Below, one piece after another: positions 63,419 through 64,000 of a stretch of DNA of 64,000 nt. The position numbers and the translations under genes were made by a program. The DNA is from Marivibrio sp040218065. GTDB lineage: Bacteria; Pseudomonadota; Alphaproteobacteria; UBA8366; Aestuariispiraceae. The notes beneath the pieces are model-generated. The model was not told where the DNA came from. It was given only the letters and a program-made list of their open reading frames with translations, and made no database searches. The DNA lies in NCBI RefSeq assembly GCF_040218065.1, contig NZ_JAVJQE010000004.1, forward strand, positions 1 to 64,000, written 5' to 3'. Each line of letters opens with the position of its first letter. Within the stretch, counting starts at the first letter, position 1.

Positions 63419-64000
63419 ATGGCGGATTTGACGGTGCATGCGGCGCAGGACGCCGGGCGCGAGGAGGCGTTCCAGGCCCGCGTTGATCGCGAGGAGCGGG
63501 TGGAGCCGAAGGATTGGATGCCTGACGGCTACCGCAAGACGCTGGTCCGTCAGATCTCCCAGCATGCGCACTCCGAGGTCGTCGGCATGCTGCCGGAGGG
63601 CAATTGGGTCACCCGCGCCCCCAGCCTGCGCCGCAAGGCCGTGCTGCTGGCCAAAATCCAGGACGAAGCGGGCCACGCCCTGTACCTCTACAGCGCGGCC
63701 GAGACGCTGGGCGCCAGCCGCGACGAGATGGTCGAGGCGCTGCATGACGGGCGCGCCAAATATTCCTCGATTTTCAATTATCCGACGCTGACCTGGGCGG
63801 ATATCGGCGCGATCGGCTGGCTGGTCGACGGGGCTGCGATCGTCAATCAGGTCTCGCTCTGCCGCTGCTCCTACGGACCCTACGCCCGCGCGATGGAGCG
63901 CATCTGCAAGGAGGAGAGCTTCCACCAGCGCCAGGGTTACGAGATCATGACCGTGCTGGCGCAAGGAACGGCCGAGCAGAAGAAGATGGCGCAAGAGGCG
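63419..64000 (+). CDS. paaA: Phenylacetyl-CoA 1,2-epoxidase subunit PaaA (partial, runs off the window)
   Basis: The frame is open from the ATG at 63419 (GGAGG upstream) to the edge, 194 codons, about 60 percent of the usual length. Diiron ligand motifs are IQDEAGHALYLYSAAE (ExxH) and ICKEESFHQRQGYE (ExxH of the second half). PaaA is the catalytic subunit of the PaaABCE oxygenase that epoxidises the ring. The rest of paaBCDE is expected beyond the window. Confidence 0.95.
   Translation, partial: MADLTVHAAQDAGREEAFQARVDREERVEPKDWMPDGYRKTLVRQISQHAHSEVVGMLPEGNWVTRAPSLRRKAVLLAKIQDEAGHALYLYSAAETLGASRDEMVEALHDGRAKYSSIFNYPTLTWADIGAIGWLVDGAAIVNQVSLCRCSYGPYARAMERICKEESFHQRQGYEIMTVLAQGTAEQKKMAQEA

Overview
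The window is GC-rich DNA (roughly two thirds G+C, read by eye) from a flagellated alphaproteobacterium. Alphaproteobacterial signatures are FlaF and FlbT, a FlbD-type sigma-54 activator in the fliF operon, a DUF1476 (F1-ATPase zeta-type) protein and many GCG/GCC/CGC codons. I cannot place it below class level; the gene order would fit a Rhodospirillales-like or related lineage.

Region 1 (about 1-28,900) is a flagellar cluster. On the minus strand lie a partial peptidoglycan-binding-domain gene, a diguanylate cyclase, a QueF-like protein without the catalytic cysteine, and a FliK-like protein. A plus-strand cassette of three overlapping unknown genes (4305-7345), partly of lower GC, interrupts the cluster. 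The main operon fliF-fliG-fliH-fliN-motA-flbD-flhA-flhF-fleN follows, then fliK-flgD-flgE, flaG, flbT, flaF, flgL and flagellin. Three good sigma-54 (-24/-12) promoters precede the fliK-like gene, fliK and flgL, matching the FlbD activator in the window.

Region 2 (about 24,500-26,700 and 29,000-39,400) looks like flagellin glycosylation. It holds two putative flagellin nonulosonate transferases (a TPR/OGT-type FlmG-like protein and a Maf protein), a NeuB/PseI-type synthase, an asparagine-synthase-like amidotransferase, a PseA/WbpG-like sugar amidotransferase, two formyltransferases, two methyltransferases and an acetyltransferase. The flagellin gene lies just upstream.

Region 3 (39,400-47,200) has a BLUF photoreceptor, pyruvate carboxylase and a GMC oxidoreductase. 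A low-GC AIPR-family (abortive-infection) gene sits between the 3' end of pyc and a second, synonymously diverged copy of the last 33 pyc codons. This is the footprint of an insertion at the pyc terminus.

Region 4 (47,200-64,000) carries phenylacetate catabolism genes: paaX-K-J-I-G on minus, divergent paaN-paaY, and paaA running off the right edge. Housekeeping genes lie between them: purC, grxD, bolA, purL, a PAS-domain gene, DUF1476, a small methyltransferase, a chemoreceptor and a MAPEG protein. The two paa promoters share an inverted repeat TGATAC-N28-GTATCA, a likely PaaX operator. GC-rich hairpin repeats, including a 171-bp tandem duplication, fill gaps in this region. No rRNA, tRNA or CRISPR array was seen.
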